64,000 nucleotides of DNA from Deltaproteobacteria bacterium (GCA_021780695.1 JAJXYD010000033.1:1-64000); one strand, 5' to 3'. Shown: positions 26,126 through 35,008, counted from the stretch's first letter. Made by a program: numbers and translations. The notes: generated from the sequence alone by a model not told the origin.

Positions 26126-28108
26126 ATGCGCTCGGCAAAAACCTCACCGCGTCTTTATTCGCTTTTGAGCCTGATGTGCGCCATCTGTGTCTTCCAATTT
26201 TTCCCCCTGGCGGCCCGGGCGCAAACCTATAATTTTTCGGGCATCTGGAATTTTAACAGTTTTATTTCAGGCCCCAACGCCCCCTGGTGGGAAAGAGGCA
26301 CGCTGAGCGTTACCCAAAGCGGAACCTTCACAGGTTCGGGCACCGAAAGCACCGGAGCCTCCGACAGCCCCTCCGGTTCTTTTACGGTTTCTTCAAACGG
26401 TATCGTCATGGCCCTTAACGGCCAATTCTCCAGTTCGATTTGCATGAGCGATTCGAGCCTTTCCATGATGACCTGCACGGCAACACTGCCCGATGGGTCC
26501 TCGGAGCTCATAATAGTGTCACAACAGTCCACAGCGACCTCCCTGGCCAATCTGGCCGGCACCTGGCAGGGAAGCGCTCTTTCCTCGGGACCCTCCCCAT
26601 CCTGGGAAAACGTAACCCAGACGATAAATTCCGATGGGACCTTTACCGGAACCTATACCCAAAGCAACGGAAAAACCTCCAACACCTCCGGAACACTGTC
26701 CATTACACCCCAGGGCGTTATCACCTGCGCCTCAGGCGCTTGCCTTGACTCCTCTTTTGCCTCCGTTATAAACCCGGCCGCCACTGTAATGGTAGGCACA
26801 AGCGGACCTTCTTTACAGGACGCAAACGCAAAGCTCACCGTTTTGACAAGACAGGCCGCCTCCTACTCGATTTCAAATCTTGTAGGCATCTGGGAAGGAA
26901 GCAGCCTCGCCGCCGGCCCGCAAGCGCCCTGGTGGCAAAGCGGTCTTCTTACGATAAACGGTGACGGAACCTGTTCTTTGGCCGCGACTTCGAGCGCCGG
27001 GAACTCCCAAAGCCAAACCGGCACAGTGTCGATTTCCACCAGCGGCGCAATCACTCTAAACCTCGGTTCCCAGCAAACCGGCTATGTCGACCCGAACATG
27101 GATGTTATAGTGCTGACCGGTACATGGCCCGATGGACAAACCCAGGAGATTTCGGTCTATACCAACGCTAGTGCCTCTGCCCTGGGCACGGCTACCGACG
27201 CGACGTGGTCCACAGGCTACCCGACATCTTCACCCACCGACGGCAGTTACCCGGGCGGCTACCCCGGCGATTATTCGGGAGGCTATCCCGGTGATTACAC
27301 AGGCGGCTACGGGGGAGGCTATCCTGTTTCGGGTTCGGGCTTACCCTCCCCCCAGACAAGCCAACCCAGCCAGGGTGGCGCGGATCCCCCCATTATGAGC
27401 AACCCCGGAAGTGTGAGCACCTCCGCGGTATCGGCCTCCAAAGCACCCGAAGCCGTGCATGCCGGCTCATTGCTTGGATCGACGACTTCCTCGGCTCCGG
27501 TTCAAACAGCCGCGCCCACTTCGCCGCCCCCGGCTTTCCCGACGATCTTTCGGCCCCAAAAACAGGCCACAGCCCCCGGGGCTCCCTCCATTGTGGCTGT
27601 AACACCCGGAAATTCCCGGGCGGTTGTTAATTTCAAGCTCCCCTCGGATGACGGAGGTAAACCCATAACCGCCTGCACCGTAACCTCAAATCCGGGGGGC
27701 GTAACGGTCACGCGCCCGGGCAGTCCCATAACGGTAGCCAATTTGCAAAACGGCACACCCTACACTTTCACGGTAGAGGCCAAAAACACGATTGGAACGG
27801 GTCCGCCTTCGCAGATTTCGACCAGCATAACGCCCGCCGCGCCCCCGCAACCCCCGCGCCTGCTTTCCGTCAAAGCTTTAACCGGGGCGGCGCGGGTAAG
27901 CTTCACGGCCCCCGTTTCAAACGGTGGAAGCGATATTACCTTCTATACCGTAACATCCAATTCGGGGCAGGAAGCCGCCGGCCCATCGAGCCCTATTACT
28001 ATAAAGGGCTTATCGGCGGGCACCCCCTACACCTTCACGGTAACCGCGACAAATAAGATCGGGACCAGTTCACCGTCGAAAGCTTCCCCAAAAGTTAGCC
28101 CGAGGTGA
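26126..28108 (+). CDS. Secreted repeat protein with two fibronectin type III domains
   Basis: A 660-residue exported protein; the signal peptide ends near residue 32. Residues about 38-350 are three degenerate repeats of roughly 100 residues, each with a G-x-W-x3-S start, a GP-x-APWW or GPSPSW element, a DGT/GTF turn and a late SGT-x-x-IS strand. A Gly/Tyr/Pro-rich stretch (GGYPGDYSGGYPGDYTGGY) and a Ser/Pro-rich linker follow. The C-terminus has two fibronectin type III domains (each ending G-TPYTFTV-A-N). It has no sortase or autotransporter signal. A surface or matrix role is likely, but the ligand is unknown. The start codon choice among closely spaced candidates is not certain. Confidence 0.8.
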   Translation: MRSAKTSPRLYSLLSLMCAICVFQFFPLAARAQTYNFSGIWNFNSFISGPNAPWWERGTLSVTQSGTFTGSGTESTGASDSPSGSFTVSSNGIVMALNGQFSSSICMSDSSLSMMTCTATLPDGSSELIIVSQQSTATSLANLAGTWQGSALSSGPSPSWENVTQTINSDGTFTGTYTQSNGKTSNTSGTLSITPQGVITCASGACLDSSFASVINPAATVMVGTSGPSLQDANAKLTVLTRQAASYSISNLVGIWEGSSLAAGPQAPWWQSGLLTINGDGTCSLAATSSAGNSQSQTGTVSISTSGAITLNLGSQQTGYVDPNMDVIVLTGTWPDGQTQEISVYTNASASALGTATDATWSTGYPTSSPTDGSYPGGYPGDYSGGYPGDYTGGYGGGYPVSGSGLPSPQTSQPSQGGADPPIMSNPGSVSTSAVSASKAPEAVHAGSLLGSTTSSAPVQTAAPTSPPPAFPTIFRPQKQATAPGAPSIVAVTPGNSRAVVNFKLPSDDGGKPITACTVTSNPGGVTVTRPGSPITVANLQNGTPYTFTVEAKNTIGTGPPSQISTSITPAAPPQPPRLLSVKALTGAARVSFTAPVSNGGSDITFYTVTSNSGQEAAGPSSPITIKGLSAGTPYTFTVTATNKIGTSSPSKASPKVSPR

Positions 28109-28146
28109 TTTAGAATAAGAGGTTTTTAAGGGCCGGAAAAAACAAA

Positions 28147-28183
28147 GGCCGCATCTCCCAAAGGAGCATGCGGCCGATTTTTT
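28147..28183 (+). terminator. Terminator after the secreted repeat protein
   Basis: GGCCGCAT with inner CTCC (from 28147) pairs with GGAG and ATGCGGCC (to 28174), followed by ATTTTTT. It also stands just beyond the stop codon of the minus-strand ferredoxin gene. Confidence 0.88.
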
Positions 28184-28214
28184 CGCAGTCCATTCAAAAC
28201 GGACAAACTGCAAA

Positions 28215-28403
28215 CTAGATTTCTTCCACCGTGATCGCGCCCTGTTCACAGACTTCGACACAGCTTTCGCATCCGAGGCACTCGTCCTCATTTACCGGAT
28301 CGGCTTTGCCGTCGACCAGCTCGTATACATCAACAGGACATACATCCACGCATTCGGCATCCCCAGTACACTTATCTTTGTCTACCGTAACCTTGAAGCT
28401 CAT
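28215..28403 (-). CDS. Small ferredoxin with an Asp-ligated cluster motif
   Basis: A 62-residue ferredoxin; the ATG at 28403 is preceded by GGAGGAAC. One cluster motif is complete (CLGCESCVEVCE). The other reads C-T-G-D-A-E-C then CP, with Asp15 where the second cysteine should be. The same C-x2-D-x2-C pattern is known from Pyrococcus furiosus ferredoxin and Desulfovibrio africanus ferredoxin III, where the cluster interconverts between [3Fe-4S] and [4Fe-4S]. It follows dsrC by 353 bases with a strong hairpin between, so it may have its own promoter. A role in electron supply to sulfite reduction is a reasonable guess from position only. Confidence 0.9.
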   Translation of the reverse strand: MSFKVTVDKDKCTGDAECVDVCPVDVYELVDGKADPVNEDECLGCESCVEVCEQGAITVEEI

Positions 28404-28692
28404 TTGTTCCTCCACTAGGTTTTATGAAATTCAAAACGACAGCTCTGATGAATTGGTGTCAATTCGATTGTTTCCGCTCTCCTGAACGCCTTTTCGTACC
28501 CCCATCCAAACTTAAAGTCAAGCCGGAAAATGCGAAATCAAACTGACTACATGAAGAGCATGCAACACCGCAAAGAGCGAGGAGTCAAAGAGGACTCAGG
28601 CCGCACATATGCTCTTTTACCGGAAAACTGGCTAGGAGACGATAACCCGGAGGCGGGAGCTAACGAGATAAAACGCAAAAGCAAAACACGCG

Positions 28693-28727
28693 CTCTTTCG
28701 GCGAAAAATTAATTTTCGCCGAAAGAG
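28693..28727 (-). terminator. 15-base perfect hairpin after dsrC
   Basis: CTCTTTCGGCGAAAA (28693-28707) is the exact complement of 28713-28727, and the minus-strand continuation is T-rich. It probably ends or protects the dsr transcript. The remaining gap from 28404 to 28756 has no gene. Confidence 0.75.
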
Positions 28728-28756
28728 GTGCGCGTAAAAACCCGATAGTCTATGGA

Positions 28757-29074
28757 CTAGACGCAACCGGTAGGCTTTGGCAAACCGGCCATTTTACAAG
28801 CGCCCTTACCCGGTCCCGATGGGAACAGCTCATAGATGTACTTGAGCTTGTAGCCGGTTACTTTGGTCAGAATTCTAACCATGGGAGCGATTCCGTGCTT
28901 CCTGTAATAATCCTGAAGCACATGAATAACCGCCCAATGCTCGTCGGTGAGCTCGGCAATCCCCTCGGAGGTCTTTACATAATCAACCCATTCAGGACTC
29001 CACGCATCGAAACTGGCAATAAAGCCGTCCTCATCAACTTCAAAACTTTTGCCTTTAAATTCAATCTGGCTCAT
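28757..29074 (-). CDS. dsrC: DsrC, sulfur-carrier protein of dissimilatory sulfite reduction
   Basis: A 105-residue protein with the full DsrC/TusE fold and the diagnostic C-terminal arm GPGKGACKMAGLPKPTGCV, holding both Cys93 and Cys104. DsrC accepts the sulfur from DsrAB as a trisulfide between these two cysteines, which the membrane DsrMKJOP complex then reduces. The presence of both cysteines separates it from TusE and regulatory DsrC-like proteins. AGGAGGA precedes the ATG. It lies 14 bases after dsrN in the dsr cluster; in many sulfate reducers dsrC is found away from dsrAB. Confidence 0.97.
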   Translation of the reverse strand: MSQIEFKGKSFEVDEDGFIASFDAWSPEWVDYVKTSEGIAELTDEHWAVIHVLQDYYRKHGIAPMVRILTKVTGYKLKYIYELFPSGPGKGACKMAGLPKPTGCV

Positions 29075-29088
29075 TCAAATGTCCTCCT

Positions 29089-30555
29089 TCAATAAACCAC
29101 AGGTAAGCTCACGGACCCAGGCAGGACACTGTCCGGCCCGGAATCGACAGAAATTGTGGCTTTAAGCCTCTTGAACGATACTGCAGCCTCAACGACGGAG
29201 CGAGCCCAGATCTCGCTGCCCGCAGCGTGAAGGTGCGAATATGATGCAAGAACATCTTTATAGCATAAACCGTCCCAACCGGCTACGACACCATGACCTT
29301 TCTCCAATTTAAAGGCGAAGGGAAAGGAACCGGTATCGATGGAGTCGGCAATTCCCGAATAGTGGAATTCATGCCCTCTTAGGACAGTCCCAGACGGGAA
29401 AAACGGGTTTACGCCCACACAACGCATTACCGTGTAGCCATGCCCCTGGGGCTTGGCTCCAACAGTTACATCAAAAGGAAAGACGCCGCTCATGGGATAG
29501 AAAGCATCCCCCTTGCGAATCCCACGGCATAAAAACATAAGTCCGCCGCATTCGGCATAGACGGGCAAACCGGCCTCGACCGCGGACTTGACCGAATCAC
29601 GAAACACCTTGTTGGCGGAAAGCTTATCCAGGTGGGTCTCGGGAAATCCCCCCCCAATGTAGAGGGCATCGACTTCAGGCAAGGGCGCGTTCTCAAGACT
29701 GGAAATCCAGACTAAAGTAGCACCATTTGCTTCAAGAGCTTCGAAGTTCTCCGGGTAATAAAACTGAAAGGCCGAATCCCGGATTATCCCGATCTTAACA
29801 TTGCGGTCAACGCCTTTAGAGCCGTAAAGCCCCGCGGACGCCGGGCAAGCCAGAGCAGGTGCGGACTTGGCCAACTCCAATAAGGCCCCCAGATCGAGGT
29901 GCCGACACATAACATCGGCAGCAGCGCTAACAGCCTCCCGGATATCACCGGCTTCCTCGGCGGGAACAAGCCCCAGATGCCTTTCCGGAAAAAAGTTTCG
30001 CGTCTGTTTTGGAACGACTCCCAGCACCGGTATGCGGCAACACTGCTCAATGGATTGCCGCAGCACCGACTCATGCCTCTTTCCGGACACCCGGTTCAAA
30101 ATAACCCCGGCTATATTCACGCCTTCATCCAGCTTTTGGCATCCCATGACCATCGCGGCCGCAGTGCGGGTCACCTTTGAACCATCGACGACCAGCACAA
30201 CCGGGCAGGCAAGCAGCTTGGCAAGCTGAGCGGTCGAATAACTGCCCGAGGCATCCACTCCGTCGTAGACGCCCCGATTTCCCTCGATCAGGCCGACATC
30301 ACTTCCGGCCGAGCGCGAAATAAAAGAGCCCAAAATCTGCTCGGAACTCATGAGGAACTGGTCGAGGTTATAGCAGGGACCTCCCGAAGCCGCGCTCAAC
30401 CACCCGGCGTCGATATAATCGGGACCCTTTTTGAACGCCGAGATGCGCAGCCCTAAAGAACGCTTCCATGCGGCAGCAAGCCCCAGCGAGACAACCGTCT
30501 TGCCGGCGCCGCCCCGCATAGCAGCAATCAGGAGGCGCGGTCTGTTAACTTCCAT
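29089..30555 (-). CDS. dsrN: DsrN, cobyrinate a,c-diamide synthase-like amidase
   Basis: The ATG at 30555 (GGAGTG upstream) gives 488 residues; the longer frame to 30651 has no good start. The N-terminal half is a P-loop amidotransferase domain (AAMRGGAGKT, KKGPDYIDAGWL). The C-terminal half is a class I glutaminase domain with the nucleophile cysteine in PVYAECGGLMFL. It resembles CbiA/CobB, but its position between dsrB and dsrC identifies it as DsrN, thought to amidate sirohaem to the sirohaem amide found in DsrAB. A general cobyrinate diamide synthase role in B12 synthesis cannot be excluded by sequence alone. Confidence 0.88.
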   Translation of the reverse strand: MEVNRPRLLIAAMRGGAGKTVVSLGLAAAWKRSLGLRISAFKKGPDYIDAGWLSAASGGPCYNLDQFLMSSEQILGSFISRSAGSDVGLIEGNRGVYDGVDASGSYSTAQLAKLLACPVVLVVDGSKVTRTAAAMVMGCQKLDEGVNIAGVILNRVSGKRHESVLRQSIEQCCRIPVLGVVPKQTRNFFPERHLGLVPAEEAGDIREAVSAAADVMCRHLDLGALLELAKSAPALACPASAGLYGSKGVDRNVKIGIIRDSAFQFYYPENFEALEANGATLVWISSLENAPLPEVDALYIGGGFPETHLDKLSANKVFRDSVKSAVEAGLPVYAECGGLMFLCRGIRKGDAFYPMSGVFPFDVTVGAKPQGHGYTVMRCVGVNPFFPSGTVLRGHEFHYSGIADSIDTGSFPFAFKLEKGHGVVAGWDGLCYKDVLASYSHLHAAGSEIWARSVVEAAVSFKRLKATISVDSGPDSVLPGSVSLPVVY

Positions 30556-30640
30556 CAAAAACACTCCGGAGCAGAAGGAAAGAACCGGGAAAAACTTTTC
30601 CAGCTTCCAGATTTCCCGCCCCTTGGCTCCCAGAATCAAA

Positions 30641-30675
30641 GCGGGAAGCAAAAACCAGGGGTTCTTGCTTCCCGC
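30641..30675 (-). terminator. 11-base perfect hairpin between dsrB and dsrN
   Basis: GCGGGAAGCAA (30641-30651) is the exact complement of 30665-30675. On the minus strand it is followed by TTTG. It could partly terminate transcription or stabilise the dsrAB message, so that DsrAB is made in excess over DsrN. Confidence 0.65.
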
Positions 30676-30685
30676 CGCTTGACTT

Positions 30686-31786
30686 CTAGAACTTGAACTG
30701 GGTGGTAGTTCTCCAGGTCGTCATGGCCAGACGATAATCGTCGATGTGCTCATGAGCGAACTCAAGACCGGTCTTTTCAAAGAACCGTTCCCAGCCAATC
30801 CGGTTGATCCATTCGCCGATACGCTCGTATCGGCGCCCGCCGGCCGCGTAGGCTTCAACGATTTTCTTGATCGTCTGGACCGTGGTGGGCCACCTGGGGG
30901 GTTCGTTTGGAATGTAGGGAACAGCAAGCTTGGAAAACATCGGGGCCGATTTCACGTTGGAAACCTTGCCGCCAACCCACAGAGCGATACCGTCGCCTTC
31001 GGCGTCGGCCAAAGGAAGGGCGGGGCACATGGTGTAGCAGTTTCCGCAGAACATGCACCGATTGTTGTTGATCTCGACGCTTTTGCGCTCGCCCACTTTT
31101 TTGGGCTTGATTGCCGCGGTCGGGCATGCGGCGATAACAAGCGGAATCTCGCATACGTTCTGCACGCGCTCATCTTCGACAAAAGGCGGCTTTCTGTGAA
31201 CGCCAAGGATCGAAATATCCGAGCAGTGAACCGCGCCGCACATATTGAGGCAGCATGCCAGGGCGATGCGGACCTGTGCAGGCAGTTTGTGGCTGCCGAA
31301 ATAGTCGAAAAGCTCGTCCATTACAGCCTTTACGACACCGGAGGCGTCGATTGCCGGCGTATGGCAGTGAGCCCAGCCCTGGGTGTGGACGATATTGGTG
31401 ATGCTGTTGCCGGTGCCGCCGACGGGAAACCACGAACCCCTGCCGCGCAGGTCGCTCAAAAGGGGCTGAAGCTTCGCCTTGTCGCTTACCAGAAATTCAA
31501 TGTTGTTTCTGGTGGTCCACCTCATGTGGCCGTCGCAATACTTATCGGCGATCGAACACACTTCGCGGATGTATTCGGTGCTTATCAAGCGGGCCGAACC
31601 GACACGAACCGAGTAAAGAGCCGCGCCGGACTCGGAAACGTGCATGAGCACGCCCGGCTCAACGATCTCGTGATATTTCCACTTGCCGAAATTTTCTTTA
31701 ATAATCGGCGGAAAGAACGCGTCGTATTTTGGTGGTCCAATATCTGTAATACGATCTTGCATGACATTGTTTGGATCAAAAGCCAT
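30686..31786 (-). CDS. dsrB: Dissimilatory sulfite reductase beta subunit
   Basis: A 366-residue DsrB. The sirohaem/[4Fe-4S]-binding cysteines appear in [12 protein letters not shown], and an inserted ferredoxin domain carries [12 protein letters not shown]. With DsrA it forms the alpha2beta2 enzyme that reduces sulfite in the cytoplasm. AGGAGGTG lies just upstream of the ATG, and the gene follows dsrA by 12 bases. Length and motifs are complete, fitting a reductive bacterial-type enzyme. Direction is best confirmed by phylogeny, but the presence of dsrD supports the reductive role. Confidence 0.98.
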   Translation of the reverse strand: MAFDPNNVMQDRITDIGPPKYDAFFPPIIKENFGKWKYHEIVEPGVLMHVSESGAALYSVRVGSARLISTEYIREVCSIADKYCDGHMRWTTRNNIEFLVSDKAKLQPLLSDLRGRGSWFPVGGTGNSITNIVHTQGWAHCHTPAIDASGVVKAVMDELFDYFGSHKLPAQVRIALACCLNMCGAVHCSDISILGVHRKPPFVEDERVQNVCEIPLVIAACPTAAIKPKKVGERKSVEINNNRCMFCGNCYTMCPALPLADAEGDGIALWVGGKVSNVKSAPMFSKLAVPYIPNEPPRWPTTVQTIKKIVEAYAAGGRRYERIGEWINRIGWERFFEKTGLEFAHEHIDDYRLAMTTWRTTTQFKF

Positions 31787-31798
31787 TTTTCACACCTC

Positions 31799-33073
31799 CT
31801 AAGCCTGATGCCGTTTACGATATTCAGTGGCGTCATGTTCCCAACCGCCGGGGACTGTCGCTGGATCGTAGAAAATGTAGGGGTTGTATCTCGGAGTATT
31901 GACCATGCGTGGATTGGGTTCCAACTCGACGGCCTTGAGGAATTCGCGCAGGCTGAGGCGCTGGATAGTTTCACCGAGGCGTTCACGGTTCTTGCCGTTT
32001 TCCATCCACCAATCCCAGACTTTTTCGATAAATTCCTTGAATTCGGTGTAGGGCGCTTCCATTTTGATAAACGGAATCATAACGCTCGAAAGCTGTGCGC
32101 CTTCCAGAATCGGGGCCTTGGCGCCCATGAGGATCGTAGCTCCCGTATCCAGACCGGGACGAAGAGCCCGAGGCATTACGCGGATGCAGTGCATGCAGCG
32201 AACGCAGTCTTTATTGTGGATCTTAAGGGTCTTACCGTCATATTCCATGCACTTGGTGGGGCAAAGGTCGATTACTTCGGCCTTAATATCGAAATCCTTG
32301 CGCGCACCGCCGGCTCCGCCGTGAGGAACGATCTCGCCGCCCACATAGCCCTTAACCGCATCCTGGTCAATGCGGATATCGTCACGCCAGGTCCCGATAA
32401 TGGAGCAGTCCGCGCGTGCAATGGCCGCAACGCAGTCCATCGGGCAACCGGAGGACTTGAACTTAAACTTATAGGGGAACATCGGCCTGTGGAGGGCATC
32501 CTGGAATTCCTGCGTCAGGTCATAAATGATGTCCTGGGTGTTGATACAGGCCCATTCGCACCGAGACATTCCCAGGCAGCCTTCGGGGCTTCTGAGGTTT
32601 GAGCCCGAACCGCCAAGGTCCATCCCGAGATCATGGGTCAATTCATAAAAAATCGGCTCCAGCTGGTCGGTGGTGGTTCCAAGCAAAACTATGTCGCCGG
32701 TAGACCCGTGCATATTGGTGAGCCCGCTGCCTTTGGCATCCCAGATGTCGCAGATTTTGCGCAAAACATCCGAGGTGTAATACTTGCTCGAAGGCTGGTT
32801 TACACGCATGGTGTGGAAATGGGCTATGTTTGGGAAAAGATCCGGACGGTCGCAATAACGGCCGATAACACCGCCGCCGTAACCGAAAACACCGACGATA
32901 CCGCCGTGCTTCCAGTGACCTTCTTTTTCCTTGAAGGACAACTCCATCAGGCCAAGCCAATCCTCGCACATCTTATTGCCTTTGACCGCCATTCTCTTCA
33001 CATCACTTACGAAGCTAGGCCATGGGCCCTTTTCGAGCTCGTCAAGCATAGGGGTTGCATGTTTCAGCGCCAT
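31799..33073 (-). CDS. dsrA: Dissimilatory sulfite reductase alpha subunit
   Basis: A 424-residue DsrA starting at the ATG at 33073 (CGGAGGT upstream). The sirohaem-[4Fe-4S] site is visible as CLGMSRCEWAC together with SSGCPMDC, and the ferredoxin insert has CVRCMHC preceded by LCPTKC. Together with DsrB it is the terminal reductase of sulfate respiration. A gap of 185 bases separates it from dsrD upstream, longer than usual within an operon and without a recognisable gene. Confidence 0.98.
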   Translation of the reverse strand: MALKHATPMLDELEKGPWPSFVSDVKRMAVKGNKMCEDWLGLMELSFKEKEGHWKHGGIVGVFGYGGGVIGRYCDRPDLFPNIAHFHTMRVNQPSSKYYTSDVLRKICDIWDAKGSGLTNMHGSTGDIVLLGTTTDQLEPIFYELTHDLGMDLGGSGSNLRSPEGCLGMSRCEWACINTQDIIYDLTQEFQDALHRPMFPYKFKFKSSGCPMDCVAAIARADCSIIGTWRDDIRIDQDAVKGYVGGEIVPHGGAGGARKDFDIKAEVIDLCPTKCMEYDGKTLKIHNKDCVRCMHCIRVMPRALRPGLDTGATILMGAKAPILEGAQLSSVMIPFIKMEAPYTEFKEFIEKVWDWWMENGKNRERLGETIQRLSLREFLKAVELEPNPRMVNTPRYNPYIFYDPATVPGGWEHDATEYRKRHQA

Positions 33074-33258
33074 TCGTTTACCTCCGTTAGGTGTCACTTT
33101 AGACTTCCACTCTTACACGATTTTCCACAGGCCCCTTCAGGTAACTTCACCTCACCTCCCTTTCGCAGTGCGTATTCTCGGTCTCGAATATCTCGGTTTC
33201 GGCTATTCGTGCAAATACCCATTGGAAAGAACTCTTCGGCAGGTTTGACTGGGCAGGG

Positions 33259-33495
33259 TTAGTTCATTCCCTCTTCTTCTTTCGACACATCGCCTTCGCT
33301 GGGAAGCATGTACATCGTCGTGCTACCGCTCGACCAATACTTCAGCTTGCCCTCGCTAACCAGTTCGTTGACGATTTTTTTTGCCTGCATCATCTTTATT
33401 TCAGGAACGGCCTTGCAAAGATCGTTGAAATAAAGTTTGCTCTTCTTCTGCTGCTTTACATACTCGATAATCTTTGCTTTTGCTTCTTCGCTCAT
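33259..33495 (-). CDS. dsrD: DsrD, small activator of sulfite reductase
   Basis: A 78-residue winged-helix-like protein with the conserved DsrD core, including YFNDL near residue 22 and YWSSGSTTMYML near 55. DsrD is a marker of the reductive Dsr pathway and has been shown in other species to stimulate DsrAB activity. AGGAGA precedes the ATG. The odd point is the position: here dsrD comes before dsrA, whereas the familiar arrangement is dsrA-dsrB-dsrD. The gene is intact. Confidence 0.96.
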   Translation of the reverse strand: MSEEAKAKIIEYVKQQKKSKLYFNDLCKAVPEIKMMQAKKIVNELVSEGKLKYWSSGSTTMYMLPSEGDVSKEEEGMN

Positions 33496-33531
33496 TTTTT
33501 TTGATCTCCTGTGCCGTTAGCCTTGAGAAAA

Positions 33532-33556
33532 GGGGGGGCCTAGGACAACGCCCCCC
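33532..33556 (-). promoter_or_regulatory. GC hairpin with T tail in the dsrD leader
   Basis: On the minus strand GGGGGG (from 33556) pairs with CCCCCC (to 33533) across a loop of about 12 bases and is followed by TTTTCT, about 35 bases before the dsrD start. It looks like a leader attenuator or 5' stabilising stem. Confidence 0.55.
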
Positions 33557-33605
33557 AGCTTGGAGTCTATATTTTCACGGCATTGATCCCCGCCGCTCGG
33601 TCATG

Positions 33606-33634
33606 CCAGTAACCCGCAGACAAGCCTTTGTCAA
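33606..33634 (-). promoter_or_regulatory. Candidate dsr promoter
   Basis: On the minus strand a perfect TTGACA (33629-33634) is followed after 17 bases by TACTGG (33606-33611), a weak -10. Transcription would begin near 33599, giving a leader of about 105 bases that contains the GC hairpin. The rest of 33496-33881 has no gene and must also hold the promoter of the divergent TPR gene. Confidence 0.4.
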
Positions 33635-33881
33635 TAAAAAAACCCGATATTTCAACACAATTCAAGATATTGGAAAAAGAAAAGGCAGCATCTGCGTATT
33701 GACCCATCGAAAAGCTTTCCAACAAGGTCCCCTTGAGTTAAAATGCGCGCTTTACGACTCGTAAGAGGCAGCAAAAAGGCCACCGGGTTGCGTCCACAAG
33801 CGAAAGACCGGCAGGTATCACGGTTTTCCGCACTTTTCCACTGGAACCAAAGCTGTATACCCCAAGGAGAAAAAAAACACA

Positions 33882-34487
33882 ATGACAAATACCGGCCATG
33901 AGAGTAATGCGAAACTCAACCTCTACATCAAATTTCTAAAAGAGCAACTGGCCTTCGAACCCCAGTCCGCCGCGCTGCACTACAATCTGGGCCTTGCATA
34001 CAGCCATAAGGCGTTGCCCGCTGAAGCGATCTCCGAGTTCAAGCAGGCTATCGAGTGCGATCCCAACCTGGCCGAAGCCTATGTCAACCTCGGAGGCCTT
34101 TATGCCGAAACCGAACCCGAAAAGAGCATGGAGGCAAACCTTAAGGCCCTGGCGATAAATCCCGACCTGGGCCCGGCTCACAGCAACCTGGCCTTCGGAT
34201 ACCTTCGAGACGGCAACCCCGATCAAGCCGTGATCCACGGGCAAAAAGCCCTCGAACTCATGCCCGGCTCGCCCAGAGCTTATCAATTACTTGCCGCGGC
34301 CTTGATCGGGGCCGGCCGGTTCGAAGCCTGCGTGCAACTCTCAAAGGACATGATTAAACAATCCGTTTCGACCGGCGCGGCCCACTTTAATCTCTCGATC
34401 GCTCTTCGAGCAATGGGCAGGGACGAGGAAGCCGATGAGCACAGCCAGGCGGCCGCGCAACTGGGCTACCAGGTCAATCAGAACTGA
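33882..34487 (+). CDS. TPR protein
   Basis: A 201-residue cytoplasmic protein made of about four tetratricopeptide repeats, for example AALHYNLGLAYSHK and PNLAEAYVNLGGLYAE, each 34 residues. TPR proteins are scaffolds for protein assembly. AGGAG lies upstream of the start. It is divergent from the dsr cluster and followed by an FKBP isomerase gene 32 bases downstream, so the two may form a folding/assembly pair, conceivably for dsr products. This last point is positional inference. Confidence 0.85.
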   Translation: MTNTGHESNAKLNLYIKFLKEQLAFEPQSAALHYNLGLAYSHKALPAEAISEFKQAIECDPNLAEAYVNLGGLYAETEPEKSMEANLKALAINPDLGPAHSNLAFGYLRDGNPDQAVIHGQKALELMPGSPRAYQLLAAALIGAGRFEACVQLSKDMIKQSVSTGAAHFNLSIALRAMGRDEEADEHSQAAAQLGYQVNQN

Positions 34488-34519
34488 ATAAAAGCCATTA
34501 GGAAATCAGCGAGGTAGTG

Positions 34520-35008
34520 ATGCAAATCGGCAAGGATAGCTTTGTGGTGATCGAATACAGCCTGAGGCTTAGCGACGGCTCATACGTAAAAGGGGAAAAT
34601 GCGCCCGCGTCGATGAATTTCGTCGTGGGCTACGGCCAACTCATACCGGCCCTGGAGGAGGCCCTTGTCGGCCTTGAACAGGGAGCCCGCAAAAATTTAA
34701 CCATCCCCGCGGCCGAAGCCTTCGGCGAGCGGGACCAAAGCCAGATAATGACGTTTAATCTTTCGCAATTTCCAGCGGGCAAAGACCTTGTCGCCGGCAA
34801 ATGGGCGATCGCAAAAAACAGCGAAACCGGTTCACAGTACAGCTACTTTGTAGCCGCGAAAACGGATACGACCATAACGCTGGATTATAATCACCCTCTG
34901 GCGGGAAAAGAGCTCCATTACGACCTGAAGGTGGTGCACGTAAGACCGGCTCTTGCCGAGGAACTCGAATTTATACGCCCCTGCGAGCATGGGGAAAAAA
35001 CCGAGTGA
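34520..35008 (+). CDS. FKBP-type (SlyD-like) peptidyl-prolyl isomerase
   Basis: I choose the ATG at 34520 rather than the GTG just before it, because GAGG at 34511-34514 is better spaced. The 162-residue protein has the SlyD arrangement: an FKBP core with VVGYGQLIPALEEALVGL, interrupted by the insert-in-flap chaperone region, and AEAFGERD in the flap. It lacks the His-rich metal-binding tail of E. coli SlyD. It would speed proline isomerisation and hold folding intermediates in the cytoplasm. It follows the TPR gene on the same strand. Confidence 0.85.
   Translation: MQIGKDSFVVIEYSLRLSDGSYVKGENAPASMNFVVGYGQLIPALEEALVGLEQGARKNLTIPAAEAFGERDQSQIMTFNLSQFPAGKDLVAGKWAIAKNSETGSQYSYFVAAKTDTTITLDYNHPLAGKELHYDLKVVHVRPALAEELEFIRPCEHGEKTE

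Noticed and set aside
30746..32602. A 618-codon open frame on the plus strand
   Set aside because: It lies exactly antisense to dsrA and dsrB and has no recognisable domain or good start; it results from the codon bias of the real genes.
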